From positions 1 through 30,531 of the forward strand of contig CAYVBZ010000024.1 in the NCBI GenBank assembly GCA_964449835.1: 30,531 nucleotides of DNA. Direction: 5' to 3'. Of the stretch, positions 22,407-29,941 are shown piece after piece. This DNA comes from JABDGC01 sp964449835. GTDB taxonomy: Bacteria > Pseudomonadota > Gammaproteobacteria > DSM-16500. Numbering within the stretch: the first letter of the stretch is position 1; each line of letters opens with the position of its first letter. The position numbers and the translations under genes are program-made. The notes under the pieces were generated by a model, which saw only the letters and a program-made list of their open reading frames with translations, was not told the DNA's origin and did not search any database.

Positions 22407-23633
22407 TCATCTTCGTTTTGTAGATTGCTTCACGGGGACTTCAGGCACGTCCTTTTGCTCTGGATTTCTATTAATAGAATAAAGCCCGGCCGCGGACGGC
22501 AACTGCGGGGAACCGGACTTCCTCTTCCAATCAAGTTCATCAGTTTCTCTAGATAAAACAGCTCGAATGACTCTCAGGAGTTCTTTAATAACAGAGGAAG
22601 TGATTCCCGCTGAAAAACACTCGGGATTGTTGGGAATTTCTCCGCCATGAATACCAAGCTCAAGATCAAAGGCCTTTATCCCTCGCTTGCTGCTCTCGTC
22701 AACATGGTTAAGTAAATCTTTTTTCTCGTAAAGACACACGCGACCATTCGGATAGGTAATCGTAATCGGCTCTTTAAGCTCACTCAGTGAAGACCAAGAA
22801 AGAGGACATTTGATTCCTTCATACTCTAGAAAAGCAGCTTTAAATGCCTTCCAGTCGCCCTCAGTTAAAGCAGGATTCTTGATCATAATTTCGTTGGCTT
22901 TCTCGATTTCTTCATTTGATAAAAGATCAACTAAATCCTGTGTACTGCCAGTATTTTCAATTATTTTTTTTAACTGGTTATTATATTCGTTGGTCTCATC
23001 AATTTCTCTTGGTAAATCTTCTGCATTCAGGTCCCTAAGAAAGTCTACTAAATCTGGATTCAATATTAATACATTGTCTTGCACTAAAAAAATAGGCAAA
23101 TTAGTAAAGAGCAAATTAGGAATAAGTTCTTGCAAGTGTCCATTGTTACTGGAACTGTTCGGAAAATTATTCCTCTCAAAAATAAGCCGCTGCCTTAAAT
23201 GATCTGTCGCTGAAGTAATCCTCATTAATTCTTCATCGCCCTGCTCATAATTTTCATTGTTGGCTGGCGGCGCTGCTGCTCTGTTCGGGAGGCCTAAGCG
23301 TCCAAAATACACGTCATAACTTGCTTCATGTAATTTTTGATCTAAATACACAGTCCACGGAGACTTGAGGACGGAAAGTAGTCCATCTTTCCAGCCATAC
23401 TTAATAAATCTGAACATGGAGAAGGGGAGAGCAAGAGCTCTCCTGATCCCAACGACCACCGTTCCAAAAGCGGCCATAGGCAAGCCAATAAGCCAGTGAC
23501 GATTCACAACCACATTATGATAAACATTAGATAGAAAAAAATAAGGAATGCTGAGAATAGGAAGGGCCACGCCAACTACAGCGCCTACAGCAGCGCCCAC
23601 AATCCGGCTAATGATATTTGGTTTAACAGCCAT
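22407..23633 (-). CDS. Membrane-anchored protein with U-box-like segment, candidate effector
   Basis: 408 aa, not a housekeeping family. The N-terminus has two hydrophobic, Gly/Ala-rich segments (about 8-40 and 46-75) suited to membrane insertion. A low-complexity Asn-rich part follows (about 120-170). Residues 275-310 read CPLSW...LKEPITITYPNGRVCLYEKKDLLNH. This is the layout of a U-box (CP-[IL]-[ST]...PV...GxxYEKxxI), a zinc-free RING-like fold of ubiquitin ligases also used by Legionella effectors such as LubX. The C-terminus is polar and ends in KSTKRR-like basic residues. The start ATG 23633 has AGAGGAA upstream. Function as a ubiquitin ligase is inference from the motif; the core Cys/His pattern of other folds is absent. 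Confidence 0.55.
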   Translation of the reverse strand: MAVKPNIISRIVGAAVGAVVGVALPILSIPYFFLSNVYHNVVVNRHWLIGLPMAAFGTVVVGIRRALALPFSMFRFIKYGWKDGLLSVLKSPWTVYLDQKLHEASYDVYFGRLGLPNRAAAPPANNENYEQGDEELMRITSATDHLRQRLIFERNNFPNSSSNNGHLQELIPNLLFTNLPIFLVQDNVLILNPDLVDFLRDLNAEDLPREIDETNEYNNQLKKIIENTGSTQDLVDLLSNEEIEKANEIMIKNPALTEGDWKAFKAAFLEYEGIKCPLSWSSLSELKEPITITYPNGRVCLYEKKDLLNHVDESSKRGIKAFDLELGIHGGEIPNNPECFSAGITSSVIKELLRVIRAVLSRETDELDWKRKSGSPQLPSAAGLYSINRNPEQKDVPEVPVKQSTKRR

Positions 23634-23676
23634 TCAAAGTTCCTCTGAATTCAGGGTAAATTTAACAACTACGCAT

Positions 23677-24663
23677 TTAACGATTAAGTTTCATGTCTTG
23701 ACTAAAAGCTTGTTTCGGCAGTGACAACCATTGATTATGACTGTCCTGCAAAAGCGGCATTACTTTTTTAATTCCTTCGGGTTCATTTGAATTTCCGTGT
23801 ACTAAAATGAAGCTGCCTGCTTTTGGCGCTTCGTCCTTCGCGAGCCAGGCATCTGTACCAATAGGAATGAGACCGTATTTGTATAATTTTAAAATAAGAC
23901 TTTCATTCGAGACCAAACCTGGAAAGCGGAAAAATACAGAAGGGAATTGATTATGTTCCAGCAATAATTTTTCTGTCGCTAGGATTTCAGCATCCACATT
24001 GGTGTGCGGCTCCAGTAAAAAATTTTTATCCAGGGGAGAGGATTCATAATAAGGATGACTGAAAGAATGATTGATCCAGGTGATTTCTAAACTGTTATTT
24101 TTTGCTTGTTGCAGTAACCATTCGAATTCTTCCGGATGGCCCATCATCCAAAGGCCGGAAATGGAAATAGCAACGGGAAAGGGTTTCTGGGTTTTTTTGG
24201 AAAGGTTGACTAGCGCTTCAAAAAATTCTTTTTCGAAAGGTTTGCTGGAGGGGCATAAATCAACGGTGAGAAAGAAACCGTTGAGAGCGGTTTCAGCATG
24301 GGTCATTCCGTCATTTTGTAAGGGGTAAGGCGCCAAGCTGTACTTCGCGGCGGCCCGCAGATAAGGGGTTGCCATTAAATCGTCAATGGGGGCGTAGCGA
24401 ACGGTCTTTTTCAAGCGAAAATTGGCGACGGGGATGGCTTCTGTGGTGAAGGTTTGAGGATTCACCGCTAAGTAATAGAGGGTTTTGTCTAAGTAATACA
24501 TGCGGACTGCGATGCGCAATTCATTTTGCTGGTTGTAGCCGGGGACAAAGGTTTGGTGATAGTCGGTGATGACGTGTTCAATTTTAGCGAGCGCTAGGGG
24601 GTGGAATAGAAATAGTAGAATTCCGAACAGGAAAGCGGCCCGCTGTTTGAAAATAAAGGACAT
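23677..24663 (-). CDS. Exported NodB-type polysaccharide deacetylase family protein
   Basis: 328 aa with a signal peptide (hydrophobic 9-25, likely cut after ALA). The NodB-like core shows FLTVDLCPSS (Asp135, place of the usual DD), INHSFSHPY (metal ligands His199 and His203), FFRFPG and ILVHG (His299, place of the catalytic base/acid). The second Asp of the canonical DD is replaced by Leu136, as in a divergent deacetylase subgroup, so metal binding may differ. The substrate is unknown; a periplasmic or surface glycan is likely. It lies 43 bases upstream of the U-box-like gene on the same strand, and the two may share a transcript. Confidence 0.75.
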   Translation of the reverse strand: MSFIFKQRAAFLFGILLFLFHPLALAKIEHVITDYHQTFVPGYNQQNELRIAVRMYYLDKTLYYLAVNPQTFTTEAIPVANFRLKKTVRYAPIDDLMATPYLRAAAKYSLAPYPLQNDGMTHAETALNGFFLTVDLCPSSKPFEKEFFEALVNLSKKTQKPFPVAISISGLWMMGHPEEFEWLLQQAKNNSLEITWINHSFSHPYYESSPLDKNFLLEPHTNVDAEILATEKLLLEHNQFPSVFFRFPGLVSNESLILKLYKYGLIPIGTDAWLAKDEAPKAGSFILVHGNSNEPEGIKKVMPLLQDSHNQWLSLPKQAFSQDMKLNR

Positions 24664-24693
24664 TTTTTTTCTCTAGTTAAGAAGAGTAAGGAA

Positions 24694-24702
24694 AATATAG
24701 CA
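24694..24702 (-). promoter_or_regulatory. Putative extended -10 promoter of the deacetylase gene
   Basis: TGCTATATT on the minus strand (TGnTATAAT-like, one mismatch), about 30 bases before the ATG at 24663. It lies inside an inverted repeat AAGAGTA (24682-24688) / TACTCTT (24717-24723). The surrounding gap 24664-24798 holds no gene; a weak imperfect hairpin at 24735-24771 may terminate the operon that ends at 24799. Confidence 0.4.
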
Positions 24703-24798
24703 TAAAAGTCTTAAAATACTCTTAGTAGACCCATCCTGTCATAGCGCCCGAAAGCACGCTGGCAAAACAGGTTTGGGGGGGTGATTTGGTGGTGGGGA

Positions 24799-25263
24799 TC
24801 AAATCATGCTTGTTGCGGCAATCACCGAGAGTAAAAAATTTACTTTATTTTTGCTGGCCTTGTACTGGGCCCTGCGCTTATCCAATTCCATGCGCATTTC
24901 TTTGAAAGCTTCCACGGAAGGTTTAGCGCGGCCAGCTTTCTGATAAGCGCCTAAAGTCGACTCAAAACGCCTTTTCAAGTAGACGGTATTTTCCTGCGCT
25001 TGCATCACCCGTGCGCCAAAACGTTCTGGATCTTGCTCGCGTTCATTGGTTAAAGCCGTAAAATCCGCCTGCGCGCGCAAAATAGTCTCGCAGGGTAAAG
25101 CGGGATCTACGACCTGCTGCACACATTGGTTGTAGTTTCGCTGCAAATAATCAGGATGCAGCATTAAATAAGAATAAACCGGCTTTTCCTCCCAACAACC
25201 GGTCAAGAGGGCGCAACACAATAAAGAGGCTGCGGCTAGAATCAAGCTTCGAAAAGGTGACAT
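24799..25263 (-). CDS. Predicted lipoprotein, EexN-like N-terminal part
   Basis: 154 aa with a clear lipoprotein signal peptide: hydrophobic core and lipobox LTGC, lipidated Cys23. The next part, YSYLMLHPDYLQRNYNQC...DPALPCETILRAQADF, has the pattern of EexN/entry-exclusion-type lipoproteins linked to conjugative and type IV secretion systems (Y-x-x-HP-x-L...C...C...A). The C-terminal half is helical and charged, ending in a short hydrophobic stretch. Its ATG directly follows the TAA of the upstream gene (no gap), so the two are coupled. The family call is weak; it could be a lineage-specific lipoprotein. Confidence 0.6.
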   Translation of the reverse strand: MSPFRSLILAAASLLCCALLTGCWEEKPVYSYLMLHPDYLQRNYNQCVQQVVDPALPCETILRAQADFTALTNEREQDPERFGARVMQAQENTVYLKRRFESTLGAYQKAGRAKPSVEAFKEMRMELDKRRAQYKASKNKVNFLLSVIAATSMI

Positions 25264-25542
25264 TTATTTCACGCCGCCCCATAAGAGACTAAAAGGAATT
25301 CCATTTTCTGTCACAATATAGGCAAAAGGCAGAATTAACAATAGCAGGCCAAGGATGAACAGCCAAACGACGGTGCTCATGGGGACCGCCAAAGGACTGC
25401 GGCGATGTTCAAAATATTTGACCACACCAGCAAAAAGACAGGCGACGCCAACGATGAGGCAGCCGATGCTCACAAAGCCTGATACCACTTCAATTGGTTC
25501 TGTTATATTTTGGGCAACAATACCTAAACTCAAATCATTCAT
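25264..25542 (-). CDS. Small IcmD/DotE/DotV-like membrane protein
   Basis: 92 aa with two membrane helices (about 18-43 and 57-77) joined by a short loop reading KYFEHRRSPLAVPMS. That pattern, helix then K-x3-H-x2-[NS]P-x2-[VP]P[LM]S then a helix ending in LP, is what I know from the related Dot/Icm type IVB proteins IcmD/DotP, IcmC/DotE and DotV. A good ribosome site AAGGAGA lies before ATG 25542. It is encoded 13 bases after the lspA stop and directly before a lipoprotein gene, so it belongs to the ribF-ileS-lspA operon. Which of the three relatives it represents cannot be told by eye; DotV is the best guess by size and isolated location. Confidence 0.6.
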   Translation of the reverse strand: MNDLSLGIVAQNITEPIEVVSGFVSIGCLIVGVACLFAGVVKYFEHRRSPLAVPMSTVVWLFILGLLLLILPFAYIVTENGIPFSLLWGGVK

Positions 25543-25555
25543 CGTTCTTCTCCTT

Positions 25556-26041
25556 CTATTTTTTCATGAGCATGCAGTGACAGATAATTAAAAAAGCGCC
25601 AATGGAAACGGCCGTGTCTGCGAGATTAAAAACAGGCCAGTGCCATTGAGAGACGTAAAAATCTAGGAAATCAATCACGTGCTCATAACGGACCCGGTCC
25701 CATAGATTACCTAAAGCACCACCCAGAATAACCGTAAGGCCGATGCCTGTCATTTTTTCGCGGCGCGGTGAACGCGCAAGCCAAAGGAGGATGGCTAAGC
25801 TCACCCCCAAAGCAATCGCAGCAAACATCGTATTGGACCAAGCAGCTCTATTGTCTAAGAAGCTGAAAGCAGCCCCGGTATTATAAGCCAAGGTCAGATT
25901 GAAAAAAGGAAAAACAGGCCGCGGCACATAAGCTGTGAGATAATAATTCGCCGCCTCCTTGGTTCCCCAATCCAGCACAAAGACCAGCAAGGTCAACCAT
26001 AAATAGCTTAAGCCGGTGTCTTTCCATGTTTTTTTAAGCAT
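25556..26041 (-). CDS. lspA: Lipoprotein signal peptidase
   Basis: Inner-membrane aspartyl protease that cleaves prolipoprotein signal peptides after lipidation. Four hydrophobic helices and the two catalytic Asp motifs GNLWDRV...VIDFLDFY and FNLADTAVSIGA are visible; NTGAAFSF is also conserved. 161 aa is normal. The ATG at 26041 overlaps the ileS stop by 8 bases; upstream in-frame ATGs would only add antisense-like sequence from within ileS. GAGGTG provides the ribosome site. It is followed by the IcmD-like gene where E. coli has fkpB and ispH. Confidence 0.96.
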   Translation of the reverse strand: MLKKTWKDTGLSYLWLTLLVFVLDWGTKEAANYYLTAYVPRPVFPFFNLTLAYNTGAAFSFLDNRAAWSNTMFAAIALGVSLAILLWLARSPRREKMTGIGLTVILGGALGNLWDRVRYEHVIDFLDFYVSQWHWPVFNLADTAVSIGAFLIICHCMLMKK

Positions 26042-28871
26042 ATTCACGCACCTCGCCAGGACCTTCCACATTAATAATACAGCGTTCACAGAGACCGGGA
26101 TGCTTGGGATCTTGCCCCACTGAGGGCAAACGGTGCCAACAGCGTTCGCATTTTGCAGCCTTTGTTGCTTTAACGGTGAGCCAAACGTTTTGCAGCTCCG
26201 TCGATTGGGCCTCGCCGTTTTTCTTCGCCAAGGGCAGCACCTCTGCGCGCGAGGTAATAAAAACAAAGCGCAGTTCGTCGTTGAGCGCTTTTAAGTGTTG
26301 CTGCAAACTGCCATCGCAATAGACCTCGACCTCAGCCTCCAAAGCCGAACCTAACAGGCCTTGGTTTCGCTTTTCTTCGATTTCCTTATTGACGCAATCG
26401 CGTAAACGACGCAGTTCTTCCCAATAGGCTTGGCCCATGGTGATGCCTTCCGGCAAAGCAGCCAAATTCGGATACCAAGTGCTTAAAAAAACCGATTCTT
26501 CTCCTGCTTTGCGGCCCTTGCCAGGAATATATTGCCACAGCTCTTCCGCCGTGAAAGAGAGAATGGGCGCAAGCCACCGTGTCATGGCCTCAATGATGTG
26601 ATACATCGCAGTCTGCGCAGAACGGCGGGCGATGTTTTCCGCTGGAATGGTGTATTGACGGTCTTTGATGACATCCAAATAAAAACTGCCGAGGTCCACA
26701 GCGCAAAACTGGTGAAGCTTTTGATAAATCAGGTGGAACTGATAGGCCTCATAAGCCTTGATGATTTCTTCTTGCACTAAACGCGCTTTGTCCACAATAA
26801 AGCGGTCCAAGGCCAGCATATTTTCGGGTTGAACGAGATCTTGCGCGGGGCTAAAGTCATGCAGGTTTGCCAGCAGAAAACGCGCGGTGTTGCGAATGCG
26901 GCGGTAAGTGTCTGAAGTCCGCGACAGAATTTCATTGGAGGCATTAATTTCCGCACGGTAGTCAATGGAGGCGGCCCATAAGCGCAAAATATCAGCGCCC
27001 AAGGTTTTCATGATTTCAGCGGGATCAATGACATTGCCGAGAGACTTGGACATTTTGCGTCCTTCCAAGTCGATTACATAACCATGGGTGAGCACGGTTT
27101 TATAGGGTGCTTGCTCCTCCATGCAGAGCGCTGTCAGCAAGGAAGATTGAAACCAACCGCGATGTTGGTCTGAGCCCTCTAAATAAAGCTCGGCTGGAAA
27201 ATGCAGCGCTGGATTTTTACCGAGCACGCAGAAATGGGTGACGCCGGAATCAAACCAGACATCCAGCGTATCCAGGCATTTTTGATAAGATGACGCTTCA
27301 ATCCCCAATAATTCTTCTGCGGAAAGTTGATGCCAGGCTTCAATGCCTTCTTTTTCCATCTTTTGCGCCACTTTTTCCATCAGGCCCAAAGTGTCTGGAT
27401 GCAATTCCCCGCTTTCTTTATGAATAAACAAGGCCAAGGGCACGCCCCAAGTACGTTGCCGTGAGATGCACCAGTCCGGGCGGTTCTCGATCATGGATGT
27501 AATTCGCGCCTTGCCCCAATCCGGCACCCATTTCACTTTTTCGATGGCATCCAGCGCCAAAGCGCGCAAACCTTTGCGGTCCATGCTGATAAACCATTGC
27601 GGCGTGGCCCTAAAAATTAAGGCCGTTTTATGACGCCAACAATGTGGATAAGAGTGCGTGATTGTTTCTTGATGTAGTAAATTATTTTGCTTTTTGAGTT
27701 CTGCGAGAATGGGCCCATTCGCTTTGGAGACATGCAAGCCAGCAAAAAGCGCTACGGTTGATAGAAAACAGCCATTGTCGCCGACTGGATTATTGACCGG
27801 CAGTCCGTATTTTTTACCGATTTGATAGTCATCCTGTCCGTGTGCCGGCGCGGTATGCACCGCCCCTGTTCCTGAGTCGACGGTAACATGCTCACCCAGA
27901 ATAACCGGCACCAGCCGATCGTAAAGTGGATGCTGTAATTTTAGATTTTCTAGCGTTTCGCCCCGGACTTCCGTGAGCACTTGGTAATCTTTGACGCCAT
28001 AACGCTGCATGGCGGTTTCTAATAAAGGTTTTGCCAAAATCAAACATTCTCCCTGAGGAAGCGCGACTACCACATAGTCCAGATAGGGATTTAAGGCGAC
28101 AGCCTCATTGGCAGGCAAGGTCCAGGGCGTGGTAGTCCAAATGGGAATAGCGGCGGAAGATAAGTCAGCAGCAGGAAGTTTTAGACTTTCGGCCCAAGCC
28201 TCCACTTCCCGCAAGCGAAACAAAACATCAATCGCGGGTGAGGTTTTATCTTTATATTCCACTTCGGCTTCTGCTAAAGCCGAGCTGCAGTCCAAACACC
28301 AATGGACGGGTTTATAACCGCGTTCCAGATGTCCTTTTTGAATGATTTGGGACAAGGCGCGCAAAATATTGGCTTCAAAATGATAGTCCATTGTTAAATA
28401 AGGATGGTCCCAATCGGCGCAAACGCCGAGCCGTTTGAAAGCCGTGCGTTGCAAATCAATTTGTGAGCTAGCAAATTCACGGCAAGCTTGACGAAATTCA
28501 CTGGCACTCACCTTTTGTCCGGGCTTGCCTAACTTTTTCTCGACGCGCAATTCAATTGGCATACCATGGCAGTCCCAACCTGGCACAAAAGGAGCGTTGA
28601 AGCCGCTCAAGGTTTTGGACTTGACCACCATGTCTTTTAAAACTTTATTCACGGCGGTGCCGAGATGAATGGGGCCATTGGCATAAGGCGGCCCATCGTG
28701 CAGCACAAAATTCTTGCGGCCTTTGCCCTGCTCGCGTAATTTTTGATAAAGCTGCATGCTTTGCCATTTTTCAAGAGTCGCCGGCTCTCGTTTGGCAAGG
28801 TCGGCCTTCATCGGAAATTCAGTTTTCGGCAGATTTAAGGTATTTTTATATTCGTTTTTAGGCTCTGACAT
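26034..28871 (-). CDS. ileS: Isoleucyl-tRNA synthetase
   Basis: 945-aa class I synthetase charging tRNA-Ile. Seen: the HIGH-type motif in GPPYANGPIHLG, PGWDCHGMPIE, the editing domain with TTTPWTLPAN and HTAPAHGQDDY, KMSKS in GRKMSKSLGN, and a C-terminal zinc finger (CERCWHR ... CERC). This is the typical bacterial (mupirocin-sensitive type) architecture. ATG 28871 is chosen because MSEPKNEYKNTLNLPKTEFPM matches family N-termini; it overlaps the ribF end by 14 bases. Longer starts would run through ribF. Confidence 0.97.
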   Translation of the reverse strand: MSEPKNEYKNTLNLPKTEFPMKADLAKREPATLEKWQSMQLYQKLREQGKGRKNFVLHDGPPYANGPIHLGTAVNKVLKDMVVKSKTLSGFNAPFVPGWDCHGMPIELRVEKKLGKPGQKVSASEFRQACREFASSQIDLQRTAFKRLGVCADWDHPYLTMDYHFEANILRALSQIIQKGHLERGYKPVHWCLDCSSALAEAEVEYKDKTSPAIDVLFRLREVEAWAESLKLPAADLSSAAIPIWTTTPWTLPANEAVALNPYLDYVVVALPQGECLILAKPLLETAMQRYGVKDYQVLTEVRGETLENLKLQHPLYDRLVPVILGEHVTVDSGTGAVHTAPAHGQDDYQIGKKYGLPVNNPVGDNGCFLSTVALFAGLHVSKANGPILAELKKQNNLLHQETITHSYPHCWRHKTALIFRATPQWFISMDRKGLRALALDAIEKVKWVPDWGKARITSMIENRPDWCISRQRTWGVPLALFIHKESGELHPDTLGLMEKVAQKMEKEGIEAWHQLSAEELLGIEASSYQKCLDTLDVWFDSGVTHFCVLGKNPALHFPAELYLEGSDQHRGWFQSSLLTALCMEEQAPYKTVLTHGYVIDLEGRKMSKSLGNVIDPAEIMKTLGADILRLWAASIDYRAEINASNEILSRTSDTYRRIRNTARFLLANLHDFSPAQDLVQPENMLALDRFIVDKARLVQEEIIKAYEAYQFHLIYQKLHQFCAVDLGSFYLDVIKDRQYTIPAENIARRSAQTAMYHIIEAMTRWLAPILSFTAEELWQYIPGKGRKAGEESVFLSTWYPNLAALPEGITMGQAYWEELRRLRDCVNKEIEEKRNQGLLGSALEAEVEVYCDGSLQQHLKALNDELRFVFITSRAEVLPLAKKNGEAQSTELQNVWLTVKATKAAKCERCWHRLPSVGQDPKHPGLCERCIINVEGPGEVREYA

Positions 28872-29814
28872 CTCGTTTCCCCGTTTGCTCGAAATAAGTT
28901 TTTGCTTTACTGACATCTTGCGCGATTTGCGCGCGCAGCAAGTCCACGTTTTCAAAACGTTGTTCATCGCGTAATTTTTCGCAAAACTCTACTTTGACGT
29001 GTTTGCCATAAATATTTTGTTCGAAGTTGAGTAAGTGTACCTCTAATAAAGTGCGCGTGCCATCTACGGTTGGACGGACGCCGATATTGGCGACACCCGG
29101 GAGTGCTTCTTGTGCGAGACCATGCACCCGGACCGCATAAACACCTTGGATGGGCGTCAAGACCCGGTGTAGATAAATATTAGCGGTGGGAAAGCCCCAC
29201 TTTCGCCCTCTTTGATCACCGGCAGCCACACGGCCGCTCATAGAGTAAGGATGACCCAAATACTTGTGTACCAATTCTGGTTCGCCCTTGGTTAAGGCCT
29301 GTCTTAGGCGTGTACTGCTGACGCGTTCCCCGCCTGTTAAAATGGGTTGGATAATTTCAACGGTAAAACCGGCTTTTTCGGCCAAGGCCTGCAGTTGGGG
29401 AAGGTCCCCGCTGCGTTTGTGGCCGAAGCGGAAATCCTCGCCAACCATGATATGCTTAATGCCTAATTTTTTGACTAAAACTTGGTCAACAAAATCCTCA
29501 GGGCTTAAAGCTGCAAAGGGCGCGTTGAAATAGGCGACCAAGACCTTGTCCACCTGAGCGCGGGCCAAGCCTTCGTATTTTTCGCGCATGCGGTTCAAGC
29601 GCGGGACCATGACCTTCCCTTTTCCATAAAACTCAAGGGGTTGTGGCTCGAAAATCATGATCATGGACTGGGTTTTGAGCGCTTTGGCTTTTTGATTGAG
29701 CATTTCTAACAAGCCTTGATGTCCGACATGAACGCCATCAAAGTTGCCGATGGTGAGAACAGGGCCCAGGTCCTCTGGTTTAATGTTGTGTAAGCCACGA
29801 ATCAGTTTAGTCAC
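28858..29814 (-). CDS. ribF: Bifunctional riboflavin kinase/FAD synthetase
   Basis: Makes FMN and FAD. The N-terminal FAD-synthetase domain has GNFDGVHVGHQGLL and, later, ISSTRLR-like RVSSTRLRQAL; the C-terminal riboflavin-kinase domain has KWGFPTANIYLH and GVANIGVRPTVDG. 318 aa is normal. The start is GTG at 29814 with a weak GAGAAG upstream; no better ATG is in place. It is the first gene of the ribF-ileS-lspA operon, divergent from the partial gene at 29942. Confidence 0.95.
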   Translation of the reverse strand: MTKLIRGLHNIKPEDLGPVLTIGNFDGVHVGHQGLLEMLNQKAKALKTQSMIMIFEPQPLEFYGKGKVMVPRLNRMREKYEGLARAQVDKVLVAYFNAPFAALSPEDFVDQVLVKKLGIKHIMVGEDFRFGHKRSGDLPQLQALAEKAGFTVEIIQPILTGGERVSSTRLRQALTKGEPELVHKYLGHPYSMSGRVAAGDQRGRKWGFPTANIYLHRVLTPIQGVYAVRVHGLAQEALPGVANIGVRPTVDGTRTLLEVHLLNFEQNIYGKHVKVEFCEKLRDEQRFENVDLLRAQIAQDVSKAKTYFEQTGKRDVRA

Positions 29815-29941
29815 AAGCTTCTCTCAGTAATTGCTAGAATAGGGAAGCCAAATATTTACCCATATCTTGAGGGATTTAGCAACGAATTCCTGGGCGAAAA
29901 AGAGTTATAATTAAGATAATGACGAGTACTTGAGGTGGGAC

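Noticed and set aside
24735..24771. Hairpin-like CCTGT...ACAGG after the lipoprotein gene as a terminator.
   Set aside because: Arms pair imperfectly and no T-run follows on the minus strand; mentioned only as weak.
26042..26266. Longer lspA start giving a 236-aa protein.
   Set aside because: The extra 75 residues are an out-of-frame reading of the ileS zinc-finger region; the 161-aa form matches the family and has a ribosome site.
28040..28075. CCCTGAGG in ileS as a possible third copy of the palindromic element.
   Set aside because: Lacks the opposite arm and the CTCGAAGGG edge; the encoded residues PQGECLIL fit an ordinary IleRS segment.
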